Positions 43,229 to 52,885 of a stretch of DNA of 64,000 nt are shown here, in pieces (position 1 is the stretch's first letter; each line of letters starts with the position of its first letter). This DNA is from Bradyrhizobium sp. CB1650 (GTDB lineage Bacteria > Pseudomonadota > Alphaproteobacteria > Rhizobiales > Xanthobacteraceae). The stretch lies in contig NZ_CP121695.1 in the NCBI RefSeq assembly GCF_029761915.1, positions 1,178,001 through 1,242,000 on the forward strand, written 5' to 3'. Position numbers and translations under genes: made by a program. The notes below the pieces were generated by a model. It saw only the letters and a program-made list of their open reading frames with translations. It searched no databases and was not told the DNA's origin.

Positions 43229-44773
43229 TCATCCCCCCGCGCTCAACTCCGCGCGATCGAGTTCCTCCTCGATCCGGTGGAACGCATCGTCGCCGATCAC
43301 CTCGGTGGCGCGGAGGTCGAAGATCGATTTTCGCGCCGCCTCGATGGCGCGGAGGCGCAACGGATCTGCGGGCAATCGACCGTCGGCGATGCCACGATCC
43401 GGATCGTTCTCCGCCTGCATCAGGATCGCGCGATATTCCAGCCGCAGGATCTCCGCCTCCTCCGACGGATCGTCCTCGATCGCATCGAGAGCGGCACGAT
43501 AGGCGACTGCGCGGGCCCGCGCGACCTCCAGGCCGACGGGATCGTCGTCCCTCAGTCCGAACGCCAGGATCAGCGGCCGCAGCGTCAGGCCCTGCACGAG
43601 CAGCGAGCCCAGCACGACCGCGAACGCGATGAAGACGACGAAATCGCGATAGGGAAAACTCTCCGGCAGGGCGAAGGCGGTGGCGAGCGTCACGAGGCCG
43701 CGCATGCCGCACCATGAGATGACGAGGCCGCCCCTGGGGGTGGCGACCGCCTTCGGATCCTTCGGACAATAGATCCCGTGCGCGATCAGCGCGCGCAGCG
43801 TCGCGCCGTAGAACATCACCCAGGCGAGCCGCACCAGGATGACCGTGAGCAGGATCCAGGCTGCCGCCACGCAATATTCCCAGCGCACGTCCACGTCGAG
43901 CCGCGACCAGATCGGACGCATCTGCATGCCGATCAGCATGAAGGCGAGCACGTTGAGCACGAACACCGCCGTGTCCCACACGGCATAGGACGGCACCCGC
44001 AGCCGCGCCGGCATCCGTGCCGGCGCGGTGCGTGCGATCGTGATGGCGTAGACGACGATGGTGAGGATGCCGGAGAGAGCGAGATGCTCGGCGGCGATCC
44101 AGATCAAGAAGGTGGTGGCGAACTGCACGATGATCGCGCTCGGCGCCTCCGTGACCCGCTCCATGAGCGGTGGTATCACACGGGCCGCGAGAAAGCCGGC
44201 GAGGACGCTGCCGACCAGCGCCAGCGCAATCGTCGGCGTGACCTGGCTCCATTTCAGGTGCTCCATGGCGACCGCACCGACCGCGATGCGATAGATCAAC
44301 AGCGCGCTCGCATCGTTGAGCAGGCTTTCGCCCTCCAGGACTTTCACCATGCGGTAGGGCAGCTTCACCTGGCTCAGGATCGCGACCGCGGCCGCGGCAT
44401 CCGGCGGCGCCACGATCGCGCCGAGCGCAACGGCGGCGGCCCAAGGCATGTCAGGCATCAACCGATGTGCAACGAATGCCACGCCGGCGGTGGTGAGACC
44501 GACCGCAGCGACGACCAGGGTCGAGACCGGAACCCAGTTGTTGCGAAGATCGCGCAGCGAAGTGTCGAAAGCGGCGTCCAGCAGCACCGGTGCGACAAAA
44601 AGCGCCAAAGCCAGATCGGGCTCCAGTGTCCAGGACGGGCTCGACGGCACGAAGGCGACCAGTGCGCCGCCGATGGCGAGAAAGGTCGGGTAGGGGACCT
44701 TGATCCGCCGCGCCAGCGCCGATAATGCAACGGCGCCGAGCAGCAGCGCGATGATCCATTCGAATGTCGACAC
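43229..44773 (-). CDS. CPA1-family Na+/H+ antiporter (NhaP-like)
   Basis: A 514-residue cation/proton antiporter. About 12 hydrophobic helices are followed by a soluble C-terminal tail of roughly 110 residues. The ion-binding region reads ALGAIVAPPDAAAAVAIL and LEGESLLNDASALLIYRIAVGA, where the ND of the CPA1 motif is visible, and WCGMRGLVTLATAFALP is the late arginine-containing helix. It exchanges Na+ or K+ for protons across the inner membrane. Divergent from the TPR/LprI-like gene. Confidence 0.92.
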   Translation of the reverse strand: MSTFEWIIALLLGAVALSALARRIKVPYPTFLAIGGALVAFVPSSPSWTLEPDLALALFVAPVLLDAAFDTSLRDLRNNWVPVSTLVVAAVGLTTAGVAFVAHRLMPDMPWAAAVALGAIVAPPDAAAAVAILSQVKLPYRMVKVLEGESLLNDASALLIYRIAVGAVAMEHLKWSQVTPTIALALVGSVLAGFLAARVIPPLMERVTEAPSAIIVQFATTFLIWIAAEHLALSGILTIVVYAITIARTAPARMPARLRVPSYAVWDTAVFVLNVLAFMLIGMQMRPIWSRLDVDVRWEYCVAAAWILLTVILVRLAWVMFYGATLRALIAHGIYCPKDPKAVATPRGGLVISWCGMRGLVTLATAFALPESFPYRDFVVFIAFAVVLGSLLVQGLTLRPLILAFGLRDDDPVGLEVARARAVAYRAALDAIEDDPSEEAEILRLEYRAILMQAENDPDRGIADGRLPADPLRLRAIEAARKSIFDLRATEVIGDDAFHRIEEELDRAELSAGG

Positions 44774-44828
44774 GACGAAGCCCCGAGAGCGTTTGAGCGG
44801 TGCTACAGGCTAGCATCAATCCGGCCGT

Positions 44829-45644
44829 ATGATGGACAATATGGCGACAAGGCGCGACATTCCGATTGCGACGACGATGCGTATCGCCGTTCTCATGCAA
44901 TGCTTCAGCGTCGCCGCATTGCTCGGCGCGCTGCCTCCCGGTACGGCCGATGCCGCGACCGGGGGCGAGCCGGTCGCGGTCACGCAGGTCGATATCGCGC
45001 CGTGCCTGGCTGCGACGGCCGCCGATGACATGGACAAGGCGGCCTCGGCCTGCGCCGAGGTGATCGACAATGAGAAGACGGCCAAGCCCGACCTCGTCAA
45101 GGCGCTGATCGCGCGGGCTGAGCTCTATGCGCGCCATGACCAGCTCGATCGCGCGATCGCCGACGACAGCCGTGCATTGCAGCTCGATCCCGCGCTCGTC
45201 GACATCCTCAATGCGCGCGGCGAGCTGTGGCTGAGGAAGGGCGACCGGCCCAAGGCGGTGCAGGACTTCGGTGCGGCGCTGAAACTTGATCCGAATCATG
45301 AGAAGGCCAAGGCCAATCACCGGGCGATCGCCCGCGAGCTCGAGCGGATCGGGGCGCAGATGGCGGTTGCCGGTAAGCCGAGCTTCGATTGCGCCCGCGC
45401 CCGCCGCGCCGTGGAAAAGGCGATCTGCGCCAACCGCGAGCTCGCCGATCTCGACCGCGAGATCTATGCCTCGAATGCGCGCGTGTTGCGCGAAGCACGC
45501 AATCCGTCCGAAGCCAAAACGCTGCAGCGTGCGCAGGACGAGTTCATCGCCCGCCGCAACGTCGAGTTCGGCCGTCCCGGCTATGATCTGAAGAAAGCGA
45601 TGCAGGACCGGCTGCAACGGTTGAACGGGGTGGACGGGTATTGA
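44829..45644 (+). CDS. exported TPR protein with LprI-like (DUF1311) domain
   Basis: A 271-residue protein. A signal-like hydrophobic stretch (MRIAVLMQCFSVAALLGALPPGTADA) starts at the ATG at 44877, so a shorter start there is quite possible. TPR helices (ALIARAELYARHDQLDRAIADDSRALQLDP, then AVQDFGAALKLDP) occupy the middle. The C terminus FDCARARRAVEKAICANRELADLDREIY is a LprI/DUF1311-type Cys module, related to lysozyme-inhibitor-like proteins. A periplasmic scaffold role is inferred. Confidence 0.78.
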   Translation: MMDNMATRRDIPIATTMRIAVLMQCFSVAALLGALPPGTADAATGGEPVAVTQVDIAPCLAATAADDMDKAASACAEVIDNEKTAKPDLVKALIARAELYARHDQLDRAIADDSRALQLDPALVDILNARGELWLRKGDRPKAVQDFGAALKLDPNHEKAKANHRAIARELERIGAQMAVAGKPSFDCARARRAVEKAICANRELADLDREIYASNARVLREARNPSEAKTLQRAQDEFIARRNVEFGRPGYDLKKAMQDRLQRLNGVDGY

Positions 45645-45653
45645 TGCTCTTCG

Positions 45654-45677
45654 CCTCTCCCCGCAGGCGGGGAGAGG
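45654..45677. repeat. GC-rich inverted repeat
   Basis: cctctccccgc and gcggggagagg form a perfect 11-bp stem nine bases after the preceding stop codon. No U-tract follows, so termination is uncertain. Confidence 0.6.
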
Positions 45678-45857
45678 AAGAGCAGTGGCGCGGCGGGGCA
45701 GCCTTCTCCGAAAGGCCCATCCTTTTCAGCTTGAACCGCGGCCCGTTCCCGGGAAAATACCCGCCAAGCAAGGCCGGCACTTGATCCGGGTCATGGCGGG
45801 ACGCCTGTCTCGTCGCAAGGTCAAGGCCAGGCGGATAAAGGGAACGGGAGCGCTTGC

Positions 45858-47769
45858 ATGAACGTCCAGGACAAGAGTGGTTATCACGAGGTCTACGCGC
45901 GCTCGCTCGCCGATCCCGACGGCTTTTGGGCCGAGGCTGCGAAAGAGATCGACTGGATCGAGGCGCCCAAAAAGGTCTTCGATCCGAGCCAGGGGACCTA
46001 CGGCCGCTGGTTCGCCGGCGGCGTCGTCAACACCTGCTATAATGCCCTCGATCGCCATGTCGAACGCGGCCGCGCCGACCAGGTCGCGCTGATCCATGAC
46101 TCGCCGCTGACGGGCAGCGTCAGGAAATTCACCTATGCCGAGCTGCTGGGCGAGGTGCAGGCGCTCGCCGCCATCATGCAGGAGTTCGGCGTCGCAAAGG
46201 GTGACCGCGTCATCCTCTATATGCCGATGGTGCCCGAGGCCGTGGTCGCGATGCTCGCCTGCGCCCGCATCGGCGCGGTGCACAGCGTGGTGTTCGGCGG
46301 CTTTGCCGCCAAGGAGCTTGCCACCCGCATCGACGATGCCCAGCCCAAACTGATCCTGTCGGCGAGCTGCGGCATCGAGCCCGGCCGCATCGTGGAGTAC
46401 AAGCCGCTGCTCGACGAGGCGATCAGGCTGGCGGGCGCGAAGCCGAAGGCGTGCATCATCCTGCAACGTGCCCAACACATCTGCGAGCTGACCCCTCGCC
46501 GCGACTACGACTGGGCGAGCCTGCGCCGCAAGGCGATCAACGACGGCAAGCAAGCGCCTTGCGTGCCGGTCGCCGCCACCGATCCGCTCTACATCCTCTA
46601 CACCTCGGGTACGACCGGTATCCCCAAGGGCGTCGTGCGCGACAATGGCGGCCATCTCGTTGCGGTGAAATGGTCGATGTTCAACCTCTACGGCGTCAAG
46701 CCCGGCGAGGTCTGGTGGTGCGGCTCCGACATCGGCTGGGTGGTCGGCCACAGCTACATCATCTATGGTCCGCTGCTGCACGGCGCGACCTCGATCATGT
46801 ATGAGGGCAAGCCGGTCGGCACGCCGGACGCGGGCGCGTTCTGGCGCGTGATCTCGGAGCACAAGGACGGTCGCCTTCTTCACCGCGCCGACCGCGTTCC
46901 GCGCGATCAAGAAGGAGGATCCGGACGGCAAGTTCATCCGGCAATACGACCTTTCCAAATTCCGCACCCTGTTCCTCGCCGGCGAGCGCGCCGATCCGCC
47001 GACGGTGGAGTGGGCGGAGCAGCACTTGAAGATTCCCGTGATCGATCACTGGTGGCAAACCGAGACCGGCTGGTGCATCGCGGGTAATCCGGTCGGCCTC
47101 GGCATGCTGCCGGTGAAGCATGGCTCGCCGACCGTGCCGATGCCGGGCTACCGGGTCGATGTGGTGGACGAAGCGGCCAAGCCCGTCGCGGCCAACACCA
47201 TGGGCTCGATCGTCATCAAGCTGCCGATGCCGCCGGGCTGCCTGCCCACGCTGTGGAATCAGGACGTGCGGTTCAAGGAAGCCTATCTCACCGAATTTCC
47301 CGGCTACTACAAAACCTCCGATGCCGGCTACAAGGACGAGGACGGCTATGTCTGGGTCATGGGCCGCACCGACGACATCATCAACGTCGCCGGCCATCGC
47401 CTGTCGACCGGCGGCATGGAGGAGATCCTCGCCTCGCACCAGGATGTCGCCGAATGCGCCGTGCTCGGCATCAAGGATGCAATCAAGGGCGAGGTGCCCT
47501 GCGGCTTCCTGGTGCTGAAGGCCGGCGTGAAGCGGCCGCCCGCGGAGATCGAGAAGGAGATCGTCGCGCTGGTGCGCGACAAGCTTGGGCCGGTCGCCGC
47601 CTTCAAGCTCGCCATCACCGTCGGCCGCCTGCCGAAGACGCGCTCGGGCAAGATCCTGCGCGGCACCATCAAGAAGATCGCCGACGGCGAGCCCTGGGCG
47701 ATGCCGGCGACCATCGAAGACCCCAAGGTGCTCGACGAGATCGGCGAGGCGCTGAAGGGGAGGGTGTGA
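45858..47769 (+). pseudogene. prpE: propionyl-CoA synthetase, frameshifted
   Basis: The first frame encodes MNVQDKSGYHEVYARSLADPDGFWAEAA through ISEHKD and includes the AMP-binding LYILYTSGTTGIPKG, then runs into nonsense. The family sequence resumes in the next frame as VAFFTAPTAFRAIKKEDPDG, followed by HWWQTETGW, WVMGRTDDIINVAGHRLS and the catalytic-Lys region TRSGKILRGTIKKIADGE. Dropping one G in gacggtc (46866-46871) restores a full 636-residue acyl-CoA synthetase that would activate propionate with ATP. A sequence error is as likely as true inactivation. Confidence 0.88.
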
Positions 47770-47873
47770 TCCGGCAAGCATTCCGTTTCCCGGCGCGAAG
47801 CCGCTGAGGCAACCGTCGCTGTCATGGGTGATCAAGTATTGCAGAGACGGTGAGGAATGCGGAGAAGCCGCGG

Positions 47874-47973
47874 CGTAGTGGATTCCCCGCTTGCCGCCTC
47901 CGCTAAAGCTTCGGCGGCCCAAGAGCGTAAGCCCCGGCGAAGCCTTGGCGTAGCCGGGTCGCGGGGAACGACC
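47874..47973. repeat. palindromic repeat family 2, copy 2
   Basis: Contains ggattccccgc, gctaaagcttcggcgg, agccccggcgaagccttgg and gcggggaacga, sharing blocks with 36333-36497 and 52095-52261. Confidence 0.65.
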
Positions 47974-48048
47974 ACGAATGGAAGGCCGGTCTTGCGGACT
48001 TACATTCTCCGCATTCCGCGCTACACAGTGCCCGCCAACAGAGGATCC

Positions 48049-48321
48049 ATGATGTCATCCGCTACCGTGTCGCGTCTGCTCACCGCCGCACTGCTCGCCA
48101 TCGCTCTCTCCGCCTGCTCGGCGCGCCACCAGACGCCGGTCGCGATGGGCGGTGACGACGACGATGCAGTCTGCCAGAGCCGCGGCTATGCGCAGGGCTC
48201 GCCGGAATACGTCGCCTGCCGCAAGGATCGCGATGTCCAGCGCAACGCAGCCATCGCCCGTTCCGACCGTCGCCAGCGCGACCTCGGCGAATACATGCTG
48301 AACCATCCGGAGCGGCCGTAA
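48049..48321 (+). CDS. small lipoprotein
   Basis: A 90-residue putative lipoprotein. The signal ends in a lipobox (AIALSAC at about residues 17-23), followed by an acidic GGDDDDAVCQSRG stretch, CRKDRDVQRNAAIARSDRRQRDLGEYML. Similar short Bradyrhizobium lipoproteins are of unknown role. The ATG at 48049 is preceded by gaggatcc. Followed closely by the DUF6494 gene. Confidence 0.72.
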   Translation: MMSSATVSRLLTAALLAIALSACSARHQTPVAMGGDDDDAVCQSRGYAQGSPEYVACRKDRDVQRNAAIARSDRRQRDLGEYMLNHPERP

Positions 48322-48347
48322 GCCGCCCGGTCTATGTGGAGGCCGTC

Positions 48348-48554
48348 ATGAACGAGGACCAGTTCAACACGTCCTTGCGTAAATTCCTGAAGCAGGTCGG
48401 CGTCACCTCGCAGCGCGAGATCGAGAAGGCCGTGCGCGATGCGATCGCGGCGGGCCGGATCAAGGGCCATGAGAAGCTCAACGCGAAGATGGTGCTGACC
48501 ATCGACAGCGTCGGACTCGTCCACGAGGTCAACGACACGATCGATCTGGGCTGA
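48348..48554 (+). CDS. DUF6494 family small protein
   Basis: A 68-residue soluble protein. FNTSLRKFLKQVGVTSQREIEKAVRDAI with GHEKLNAKMVLTID and LVHEVNDTIDLG resembles the DUF6494 family. A strong gtggagg ribosome binding site lies six bases before the ATG. It starts 26 bases after the lipoprotein gene and ends before a bidirectional terminator. No function known. Confidence 0.75.
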   Translation: MNEDQFNTSLRKFLKQVGVTSQREIEKAVRDAIAAGRIKGHEKLNAKMVLTIDSVGLVHEVNDTIDLG

Positions 48555-48632
48555 TTTGCGGTTCGCGCGAGCCGTAGGTTGACGACTCCCGCGCCGACGC
48601 TGGGCGCGATCTTCATCACAAGCCCAAATAAA

Positions 48633-48658
48633 AACGCGGCGGGTTGCCCCGCCGCGTT
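48633..48658. terminator. bidirectional intrinsic terminator
   Basis: A perfect 11-bp stem aacgcggcggg/cccgccgcgtt with a 4-base loop is preceded by aaataaaa. It lies between the convergent DUF6494 and trcR genes. Confidence 0.8.
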
Positions 48659-48684
48659 CAAATCGCATCGAGAGCGGAGGACGC

Positions 48685-49380
48685 TTACTCCTCCTCGTCC
48701 TGCTTCTTGCCGCCGAGCGTCTTCAGCTTGGCGAACACGGCGTCGACATTGAGGTCGTCGCTCGACTTCTCCGCGCCCTCGTACTCCGCTTCCTTCTTGG
48801 TGGTCTCGGAGGCCGGCAGCAGGGTGGCGCCGCCATAGGCTGCATCGATCGGCTTCTCCTTGGCCGCGCGCTGCACCTCGAAATCGAGCTCGATCTGCGA
48901 GCAGAGGCCGAGCGTGACCGGGTCGATCGGCGTCAGCGAGGAGGTGTTCCAATGGGTGCGGTCGCGCACGCTGGCGATCGTGCTCTTGGTGGTGCCGACC
49001 AGGCGCATGATCTGGGCGTCCTTCAGCTCGGCGTGGTTACGCAGCAGCCAGAGGATCGCGCTCGGCCGCTCATGGCGACGCGACACCGGGGTGTAGCGCG
49101 GGCCCTTGCGCTTGGGCTGGGGCGGCAGCACTACCTTGCTCTCCTGGAGGCGGAGCCGGTAGTCCGGGTTGTTCTCACCCTTCTCGATCTCCTCGCGGGT
49201 GAGCTGGCCGTTGGAAATGGGGTCCATGCCCTTGATGCCCTGGGCGGCGTCGCCGTCGGCGATCGCGCGCACCTCCAGCGGGTGCATCTTGGTGAAATCG
49301 GCGACCTGATCGAAGGTCAGCGCCGTGTTATCGAGCAGCCAGACGGCGGTCGCCTTGGGCATCAGAGGTGCGTTGCTCAT
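48685..49380 (-). CDS. trcR: cell cycle transcriptional regulator TrcR (DUF1013)
   Basis: A 231-residue DUF1013 protein, an alphaproteobacterial regulator family named TrcR. It opens MSNAPLMPKATAVWLLDNTALTFDQVADF, with helix-turn-helix-like HPLEVRAIADGDAAQGIKG, and a second HTH-like region ILWLLRNHAELKDAQIMRLVGTTKSTI. The acidic tail is rich in Glu and Lys. ATG 49380 follows an AAAGGAG ribosome binding site; the longer frame to 49434 lacks one. Confidence 0.88.
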   Translation of the reverse strand: MSNAPLMPKATAVWLLDNTALTFDQVADFTKMHPLEVRAIADGDAAQGIKGMDPISNGQLTREEIEKGENNPDYRLRLQESKVVLPPQPKRKGPRYTPVSRRHERPSAILWLLRNHAELKDAQIMRLVGTTKSTIASVRDRTHWNTSSLTPIDPVTLGLCSQIELDFEVQRAAKEKPIDAAYGGATLLPASETTKKEAEYEGAEKSSDDLNVDAVFAKLKTLGGKKQDEEE

Positions 49381-49457
49381 GGCAAATCTCCTTTGTGCTT
49401 CGCCCACCCCTCTGGAGGCGAAACCGGTGGTCATCAGCGATGACGGGAATTAACGCC

Positions 49458-49487
49458 TATATAAGCCGCGAGGGGGCAATTACGCAA
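49458..49487 (-). promoter_or_regulatory. candidate sigma70 promoter of trcR
   Basis: On the minus strand TTGCGT (49482-49487) precedes TATATA (49458-49463) by 18 bases. A start near 49450 would give a leader of about 70 bases. Confidence 0.4.
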
Positions 49488-49634
49488 TGGTTCTGCTATA
49501 GATAGTGCCTTGACAGCGCCCGAAAGGGGGCCCAAGTCCCTGTAAAGTCCGAGCAGACCGTACCTAAGCCCTATTCCATCCATCGACCGCGCCCCGGCCT
49601 TTGCCGAGGGGCGATTCGGTCCCGAGATTGCTTC

Positions 49635-50603
49635 ATGTCAGCCAAACCAGACCTCAAGATCGTGCTTTGTTCTCCCCGTGGCTTCTGCGCGGGCGTGGTG
49701 CGGGCCATCGACACCGTGGAACGGGCGCTCGATAAATACGGCGCTCCGGTTTATGTTCGCCATGAGATTGTGCACAACAAATATGTCGTCGACGGGTTGA
49801 AGAAGAAGGGCGCCATCTTCGTCGAGGAACTGGCCGAAATCCCGGAAAACACCACCGCGCCGGTGGTATTCTCGGCCCACGGCGTGCCGAAGTCGGTTCC
49901 CGCCGACGCCCAGTCCCGCAACCTGTTCTCGCTGGACGCGACCTGCCCGCTGGTGACCAAGGTGCACCGCGAAGCTGCGATCCATTTCAAGCGCGGCCGC
50001 GAGATATTCCTGATCGGCCATTCCCATCATCCCGAGGTGGTCGGCACGCTGGGCCAGCTTCCGCCCGGCGCCGTGACCCTGATCGAGACCGCCGAGGACG
50101 CCAAGACCATCACGCCGAAGGACCCGAACAACCTCGCCTTCGTGACCCAGACCACGCTGTCGATCGACGACACCGCGGAGATCGTCACGCTGCTGAAGGA
50201 GCGCTTCCCGAACATCAACGGGCCGCACAAGGAAGACATCTGCTACGCCACCACCAATCGCCAGCTCGCGGTGAAGAAGGTGGCGCCGGTGGTGGATGCG
50301 CTGATCGTCGTCGGCGCGCCGAACTCGTCGAACTCGCAGCGCCTGCGCGAGGTCGCCGAGCGCGAAGGCTGCAAGATCGCGGTGCTGGCGCAGCGCGCCG
50401 CCGACATCGACTGGACCAAGTTCGGCAACATCAAGAGCCTCGGCATCACCGCGGGTGCGTCGGCACCGGAGGTGATCGTCGAGGAGATCATGGACGCCTT
50501 CGCCGAGCGCTACACGCTGCATGTGGAGACGGTCTCGGCCGCGGAAGAGAACGAATTCTTCCCGCTGCCGCGCTCGGTGCGCCCCGAAGCTGCTGCCGAG
50601 TAG
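49635..50603 (+). CDS. ispH: 4-hydroxy-3-methylbut-2-enyl diphosphate reductase
   Basis: The last enzyme of the MEP isoprenoid pathway, reducing HMBPP to IPP and DMAPP at a [4Fe-4S] cluster. The 322-residue protein has all three cluster cysteines: Cys18 (GFCAGV), Cys104 (DATCPLV) and Cys203 ([10 protein letters not shown]). GHSHHPEV and [11 protein letters not shown] are the substrate-binding segments. The last 20 residues are an acidic, Ala/Glu-rich tail. It begins the ispH-thrB-rnhA run, seven bases before the homoserine kinase gene. Confidence 0.97.
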   Translation: MSAKPDLKIVLCSPRGFCAGVVRAIDTVERALDKYGAPVYVRHEIVHNKYVVDGLKKKGAIFVEELAEIPENTTAPVVFSAHGVPKSVPADAQSRNLFSLDATCPLVTKVHREAAIHFKRGREIFLIGHSHHPEVVGTLGQLPPGAVTLIETAEDAKTITPKDPNNLAFVTQTTLSIDDTAEIVTLLKERFPNINGPHKEDICYATTNRQLAVKKVAPVVDALIVVGAPNSSNSQRLREVAEREGCKIAVLAQRAADIDWTKFGNIKSLGITAGASAPEVIVEEIMDAFAERYTLHVETVSAAEENEFFPLPRSVRPEAAAE

Positions 50604-50609
50604 CTCTTT

Positions 50610-51593
50610 ATGGCGGTCTACACCGACGTCGCCGCCGACGAACTAGCGGAATTTTTGAATCAGTACGATCTCGGCGAATTGCTCTCCTACAAGGGCATCG
50701 CCGAGGGCGTCGAGAACTCCAACTTCCTGCTGCACACGACCAAGGGCTCGTTCATCCTCACGCTCTATGAGAAGCGCGTGGCGAAGAACGACTTGCCGTT
50801 CTTCCTCGCGCTGATGACGCATCTTGCCGAGCACGGCATCAACTGTCCGCTGCCGGTGAAGGGCAGGGACGGCGAAGCGCTGCGCGAGCTCGCAGGCAGG
50901 CCTGCGGCGATCATCACGTTCCTCGAAGGCATCTGGCCGCGCAAGCCGAACGCCGCGCATTGCGCGGGGGTCGGCGAGGCGTTGGCAAAGATGCATCTGG
51001 CCGGCGCCAATTTCGCGATCAGACGCACCAACGCGCTCTCGGTCTCCGGCTGGCGCCCACTGTTCGATTCTGCCGCCACGCGCGCCGACGAGGTGCAGCC
51101 GGGGCTGTGCGCGTTTCTCGCCGCCGAGCTCGACTACCTCGAGAGTGGCGTCTGGCCGACGCATCTGCCGGACGGCGTGATCCACGCCGACCTGTTCAAC
51201 GACAACGTCTTCTTTCTCGGTGACCAGCTCTCTGGCATCATCGACTTCACTTTCGCCTGCAACGACATGTTGGCCTATGACGTCGCGATCTGCCTGAACG
51301 CCTGGTGCTTCGAGGCGGATCATTCCTTCAACGTCACCAAGGCGCGGGCCTTCCTGAATGCTTACGGTCGCGTGCGAAAGCTGACCGAAGCGGAAGAGGC
51401 CGCACTGCCGCTGCTGGCGCGCGGCGCTGCGATCCGCTTCCTGCTGACACGGCTGGTCGACTGGCTCAACGTGCCGCCCGGCGCGCTGGTCAAGCCCAAG
51501 GATCCGATCGAATATGTTCGCAAGCTGCGTTTCCACCAGAGCGTTTCGAGCGTGCGCGACTATGGGCTGATGCCGTCAGGACTCGTCGCGTGA
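50610..51593 (+). CDS. thrB: homoserine kinase (ThrB, APH-fold type)
   Basis: A 327-residue homoserine kinase of the aminoglycoside-phosphotransferase-fold type used by alphaproteobacteria. It phosphorylates homoserine in threonine synthesis. It opens with a Tyr-rich [20 protein letters not shown], then [15 protein letters not shown] (glycine-rich ATP loop). The catalytic [14 protein letters not shown] carries the Asp and Asn, and [13 protein letters not shown] the metal-binding Asp. Its TGA overlaps the rnhA GTG start. Confidence 0.94.
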   Translation: MAVYTDVAADELAEFLNQYDLGELLSYKGIAEGVENSNFLLHTTKGSFILTLYEKRVAKNDLPFFLALMTHLAEHGINCPLPVKGRDGEALRELAGRPAAIITFLEGIWPRKPNAAHCAGVGEALAKMHLAGANFAIRRTNALSVSGWRPLFDSAATRADEVQPGLCAFLAAELDYLESGVWPTHLPDGVIHADLFNDNVFFLGDQLSGIIDFTFACNDMLAYDVAICLNAWCFEADHSFNVTKARAFLNAYGRVRKLTEAEEAALPLLARGAAIRFLLTRLVDWLNVPPGALVKPKDPIEYVRKLRFHQSVSSVRDYGLMPSGLVA

Positions 51594-52054
51594 GCGCGCT
51601 GCCCAACGTCACCATCTATACGGACGGCGCCTGCTCGGGAAATCCGGGGCCCGGCGGCTGGGGCGCGATCCTGAAGTTCGGCGACAAGGAGAAGGAGCTG
51701 AACGGCGGGGAGCGCCACACCACCAACAACCAGATGGAGTTGATGGCGGCGATCTCGGCACTCGAAGCGCTGAAGAAGCCGTGCACCGTCGATCTCTACA
51801 CGGACAGCCAGTATGTCCGTCAGGGCATCACCGGCTGGATCCATGGTTGGAAACGCAACGGCTGGCGCACCGCCGACAAGAAGCCGGTCAAGAACGTCGA
51901 GCTATGGCAGCGCTTGGACGCCGCACTGAAGCAGCACGAGATCCGCTGGCACTGGGTCAAGGGCCACGCCGGTCACCCCGAGAACGAGCGTGCCGATCAA
52001 TTGGCCCGCGACGGGATCGCGAAGGCGCGGTTGCAGCAGAGGGTGACGGAGTAG
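51590..52054 (+). CDS. rnhA: ribonuclease HI
   Basis: A 154-residue RNase H that cuts RNA in RNA-DNA hybrids. The catalytic acids are Asp12 (IYTDGAC), Glu50 (NQMELMAA), Asp72 (LYTDSQY) and Asp136 (ERADQLA), with [12 protein letters not shown] as the His loop. The basic [18 protein letters not shown] is the handle region. The GTG start overlaps the thrB stop (GTGA), so translation is probably coupled. Confidence 0.96.
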   Translation: MSALPNVTIYTDGACSGNPGPGGWGAILKFGDKEKELNGGERHTTNNQMELMAAISALEALKKPCTVDLYTDSQYVRQGITGWIHGWKRNGWRTADKKPVKNVELWQRLDAALKQHEIRWHWVKGHAGHPENERADQLARDGIAKARLQQRVTE

Positions 52055-52094
52055 GCGTACGCCGTCGTCGCCGATGTCGCCCCACTTTCAACTG

Positions 52095-52261
52095 TCGTCG
52101 CCCGGCCGTGACCGGGCGATCCAGCATTCCAGAGGCGTTGTAATTGAGCCGAGAGGCTGCAGCGTACTGGATGCCCCGCTGCCGCCTACGCTAAAGCTTC
52201 GGCGCCCCTAGACCGAAGCCCCGGCGAAGCCTTGGCGTAGGCGGGTCGCGGGGCATGACAG
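52095..52261. repeat. palindromic repeat family 2, copy 3
   Basis: cgcccggccgtgaccgggcg opens it, followed by tggatgccccgctgccgcc, gctaaagcttcggcgcc, cttggcgtagg and gcggggcatgac. It lies just after rnhA. Confidence 0.7.
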
Positions 52262-52291
52262 CGTCAGATGTGGCTGAAAGCGGTGGCCGCC

Positions 52292-52777
52292 TCAGAGCTG
52301 CCCCAGCAGCGTATCGCCGCCCGACACTTCGACCTTGCCGGGCATCGCCTCGAGGTTCAGCTTCTTCACGACGCCGTCCTCGACCAGCATCGAATAGCGC
52401 TTGGAGCGGATGCCGAGGCCGTTGGCGGAGGCATCTAACTCCATGCCGATCGCCTTGGTGAAGTCGGCATTGCCGTCGGCGAGGAAGGTCGCCTCGTCGC
52501 GCTGGTCGGTGTCGCGCTTCCAGGCATTCATCACGAAAGCGTCGTTGACGGAGACGATCGCGATGGTATCGACGCCCTTGTCCTTGATGGCGTAGGCGTT
52601 GAGGAAGATGCTCGGCAGATGCATCTTGTGGCAGGTGCCGGTGTAGGCGCCGGGCACCGCGAACAGCGCCACCTTCTTGCCCTTGAAGATGTCATCGGTG
52701 GTTTTCACCTGCGGACCTTCCGCCGTCATCACGCGGAATTTCGCCTCGGGCAGCTTGTCGCCAACTTGGATCGCCAT
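52292..52777 (-). CDS. peroxiredoxin (Prx5 type)
   Basis: A 161-residue peroxiredoxin that reduces peroxides with a thiol donor. The peroxidatic Cys49 is in VPGAYTGTCHKMHLPS, the Prx5 signature; no other Cys is seen in the usual resolving position, so it may be a 1-Cys enzyme using a glutathione/glutaredoxin donor. ATG 52777 has a GGGAG ribosome binding site. The C terminus ends GDTLLGQL as in AhpE-unrelated Prx5 proteins. Confidence 0.93.
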   Translation of the reverse strand: MAIQVGDKLPEAKFRVMTAEGPQVKTTDDIFKGKKVALFAVPGAYTGTCHKMHLPSIFLNAYAIKDKGVDTIAIVSVNDAFVMNAWKRDTDQRDEATFLADGNADFTKAIGMELDASANGLGIRSKRYSMLVEDGVVKKLNLEAMPGKVEVSGGDTLLGQL

Positions 52778-52885
52778 CGTTAGTCTCCCTGGAAATCGGT
52801 TCCGCTTTGTAGACCGGGCGGCCGAGCCGCACAACATTTCCAATGCATGAAGCGGCGAAGGTTGCGACCCTTCACCGTGATGTCA

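Noticed and set aside
49510..49540. TTGACA upstream of ispH as a promoter
   Set aside because: No acceptable -10 element lies 16-18 bases downstream.
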